Assembly (NCBI RefSeq): GCF_001425175.1
Contig: NZ_LMDV01000001.1
Location: 1,137,454-1,201,453, forward strand
DNA length: 64,000 nt
Reading direction: 5' to 3'
Source of the DNA: Nocardioides sp. Root1257
GTDB taxonomy: Bacteria; Actinomycetota; Actinomycetes; Propionibacteriales; Nocardioidaceae
This document shows, piece after piece, positions 62,297-64,000 of this stretch (position 1 is its first letter; every line of letters starts with the position of its first letter). Below the pieces are notes generated by a model, which saw nothing but the letters and a program-made list of their open reading frames with translations, made no database searches and had not been told where the DNA came from. The position numbers and the translations under genes are program-made.

Positions 62297-63451
62297 CTAC
62301 ACGATGTTGAGCTCGGGCCGGACGCCGCGGTCGGCGAACCGGTCGGCCGACAGCGCGGCGACGTCGACGACCGGATCGCGACCCAGGACCAGGTCGCGCA
62401 GCACCTCGCCGATCGCCGGTCCCATCAGGAAGCCGTGGCCGGAGAAGCCGGTGGCGTAGAGGAAGCGGGAGACCCCGGCTGCCTCTCCCACCAGCGCGTT
62501 GTGGTCGGGCGTCATCTCGTAGAGCCCGGCCCAGCCGGAGGCGATCCCGACCTCGGCCAGGGCCGGCACCCGGCGCGCGATCGCGTCGCCGAGCCGCGGC
62601 AGCCACGCGTCGGTGCGACCGAGGTCGAAGCCCGGCCGCTCGTCGGGGTCGGACATGCCGAGCAGCAGCCCCGGCCCCTCGAGGTGGAAGTAGAGGCTGG
62701 TCGCGAAGTCGATGGTGAACGGCGTCGCCGGGTCCAGGCCCGGCATCGGCTCGGTGACTAGGATCTGGCGCCGCAGCGGCACGACCGGCAGCTCGACGCC
62801 GACCATCTCCCCCACCGACGCCGACCAGGCACCGGCCGCGCAGACCACCGTGTCCGTGGCGACCCGTCCGCCGTCGGTGAGCACCGCGCGCACCTGCCCG
62901 TCGACCACTTCGACCCCGGTGACCGCGCAGTGCGTGACGATCCGGGCACCCGCCCGGCGAGCGCCACCGGCGTACCCGAGCACGACGGACTCCGGCGTGC
63001 AGTGCCCGTCGTCCGGCGACCACGCGGCGGCGAGGATCCCGTCGAGGTCGACCATCGGCGACAGGACTCCCGCCTCGGCGGCCGAGATCATCCGGCTCGG
63101 GACGCCCAGCGAGTTCTGCAGCGCGACGTTGGCCTCGAACGCCGCCACGTGGCCGGGGTCGTCGAGCAGGAAGAGGTAGCCCGACCTGTGCAGGTCGATC
63201 TCCTGGCCGAGCTCGTCGGCGAACCGCTCGTAGGCGCGCAGGCTCCGCTGCCCGAGCTCGATGTTGACCGGGTCGGAGAACTGCGCGCGCACCCCGCCTG
63301 CCGCCTTGCAGGTCGAGCCGGAGCCGAGGGTGTCGCGCTCCAGGACCAGCACGTCGGCGACGCCGGCGCGGGCCAGGTGGTAGGCCGCGCTGAGCCCCAT
63401 CACGCCGCCGCCGATCACGACGACCGCGGCACTCGCGGGCAGCTCCGGCAC
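62297..63451 (-). CDS. DAO-family FAD-dependent oxidoreductase (sarcosine oxidase beta/pipecolate oxidase-like)
   Basis: A 384-aa flavoprotein. The FAD-binding Rossmann motif is VVIGGGVMGLSAAYHLARAGVADVLVLERDTLGSGST at the N-terminus, followed by the GGVRAQFSDP segment. The C-terminal FAD-contact region is ASGWAGLYEMTPDHNALVGE and YATGFSGHGFLMGPAIGE, as in the sarcosine/glycine oxidase family. The substrate is probably a secondary or imino-type amino acid. Its position before the P6C dehydrogenase suggests L-pipecolate or a related compound; that is inference. Leaderless GTG at 63451 behind a TAGAGT box. Confidence 0.88.
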   Translation of the reverse strand: MPELPASAAVVVIGGGVMGLSAAYHLARAGVADVLVLERDTLGSGSTCKAAGGVRAQFSDPVNIELGQRSLRAYERFADELGQEIDLHRSGYLFLLDDPGHVAAFEANVALQNSLGVPSRMISAAEAGVLSPMVDLDGILAAAWSPDDGHCTPESVVLGYAGGARRAGARIVTHCAVTGVEVVDGQVRAVLTDGGRVATDTVVCAAGAWSASVGEMVGVELPVVPLRRQILVTEPMPGLDPATPFTIDFATSLYFHLEGPGLLLGMSDPDERPGFDLGRTDAWLPRLGDAIARRVPALAEVGIASGWAGLYEMTPDHNALVGEAAGVSRFLYATGFSGHGFLMGPAIGEVLRDLVLGRDPVVDVAALSADRFADRGVRPELNIV

Positions 63452-63458
63452 GGGCGCG

Positions 63459-63464
63459 ACTCTA
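63459..63464 (-). promoter_or_regulatory. -10 box TAGAGT, leaderless promoter of the flavoprotein gene
   Basis: Minus-strand TAGAGT, 7-nt spacer, then GTG at 63451. The TAG of the box is also the stop codon of the upstream HAD gene. Confidence 0.55.
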
Positions 63465-64000
63465 CGGCGCGGACGCGAAGACGCAGTCCCAGTCGTCGGC
63501 CATGCTGACGATCGTCCAGCCGAGCCGGGCGCCGACGTCCGTGATCGGCTCGGGGTCGGCGAAGGTCGCCGCCGTGCCCACGTAGGCCGTCTCGCGGTCG
63601 GCGTCGTCGTGGTCGACCAGCACGGCGAGGGTGGGCCCGGCGCCGGCAGCGACCCACTCGAGCATCTCCCGGTCACCACCCGAGTTCCCGGCAGCGAGGA
63701 TCGGACGGCGCCCCAGCTGGGTCTGGATGTTGTTCACCTTGACCGCCCCCTCGTTGGCGCCGTTGACGAGCTCCGCCGTGCGCCGCAGCCGAGGACCGGC
63801 ACCGTCCTCGGCGGTCGGCACGAACTCGTAGCCGATCAGGCTGCCCACGACGTTCTGCGGCGGTACGCCGTACAGCTCCTGGCTGACCGCGCGCACGAAC
63901 TCCGTCCCTCCTCCGGTGACGACGCAGAGGGTGAAGTCGCGCCGCCGCAGCTCCTCGAGCAGCTCGAGCATCGGCACGTACGTCGGCGCGACGGTGCGCG
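63462..64000 (-). CDS. HAD-superfamily hydrolase, partial (N-terminus outside window)
   Basis: C-terminal part of a HAD phosphatase. Visible motifs are motif II TLCVVTGGGTEFV, a KVNNIQTQLGRRPILAAGNSGGDREML block carrying the conserved lysine and the motif III/IV acidic loop (GNSGGD, usually GNSDGD), and LAVLVDHDDADRE. The frame runs to the window edge without a start (the first visible ATG is within the fold), so motif I (DxDxT) lies beyond base 64000. The substrate is unknown. The next gene's promoter overlaps its stop. Confidence 0.85.
   Translation of the reverse strand, partial: RTVAPTYVPMLELLEELRRRDFTLCVVTGGGTEFVRAVSQELYGVPPQNVVGSLIGYEFVPTAEDGAGPRLRRTAELVNGANEGAVKVNNIQTQLGRRPILAAGNSGGDREMLEWVAAGAGPTLAVLVDHDDADRETAYVGTAATFADPEPITDVGARLGWTIVSMADDWDCVFASAP

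Overview
The window is chromosomal DNA from a high-GC actinobacterium, most likely a Nocardioides-type member of the Propionibacteriales. The signs are very GC-rich codons, frequent GTG starts, ATGA/GTGA start-stop overlaps, TetR, SigE-type and SigK-type regulators, a gatCAB-ligA-mnmA-cysteine desulfurase core, an rne-rplU-rpmA-obgE-proB block, and many genes that start 6-7 nt after a TAnnnT -10 box (leaderless mRNAs). The genus is inferred from gene content and was not tested by any search. No tRNA, rRNA, IS element, prophage or CRISPR array was recognised. The gene at each end is cut by the window.

Layout. 1-9.6 kb: kynureninase (partial) and a xylulokinase-type kinase, a divergent aldose 1-epimerase, a membrane-anchored protein of unknown function, ilvD, and a pgmB/GH65 phosphorylase pair. 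9.6-13.2 kb: a BNR-repeat protein, an EamA exporter, a 79-aa small gene with a strong terminator, and a PQQ-type sugar dehydrogenase lipoprotein. 13.2-18.8 kb: a cobalamin riboswitch followed by five tightly packed genes: a secreted alpha/alpha-toroid protein, a membrane-anchored beta-domain protein, EcfT, a double-ATPase EcfA, and an S component. 18.8-22.1 kb: gatB, gatA, gatC. 22.2-25.5 kb: a DGPF/YCII protein with an ECF42-type sigma factor, then a SigE-type sigma domain fused to a membrane helix and an outer domain. 25.5-35.5 kb: ligA, a TetR/MFS efflux pair with a 27-bp palindromic operator, a DJ-1/PfpI protein, a MetE core-domain protein, mnmA, a cysteine desulfurase, an SRPBCC protein and a membrane EEP-fold protein. 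35.5-42.1 kb: proB, obgE, rpmA, rplU, rne. 42.4-49.6 kb: the TIGR03936 protein and the TIGR03960 B12/radical-SAM protein, separated by a winged-helix gene and an MFS gene, then a 52-aa gene and a DHA2 exporter. 49.6-56.0 kb: a coupled cluster with a GTP cyclohydrolase II, a RibD-type reductase, a flippase-like protein, a glycosyltransferase, a divergent pterin-synthase homologue and an MDR dehydrogenase; a CDP-alcohol phosphotransferase/sulfatase fusion is divergent to it. 56.0-64.0 kb: a sigma/anti-sigma pair, an SNF2 ATPase, a DUF389 protein, an ALDH7-type dehydrogenase, a DAO-type flavoprotein and a partial HAD hydrolase.

Two systems stand out. The first is the B12-riboswitch operon. It appears to build a bacterial counterpart of intrinsic factor/transcobalamin: the alpha-barrel and beta domains are on two exported proteins, the beta one anchored in the membrane, and they are encoded with a complete ECF transporter. 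The second is the 49.6-56.0 kb cluster. It combines the first steps of GTP-derived pyrimidine/pterin chemistry with glycosyl- and phospho-transfer membrane enzymes, and it suggests an uncharacterised envelope-linked or glycosylated pterin/deazaflavin-like product. Both functional readings are inferences from domains and gene order.
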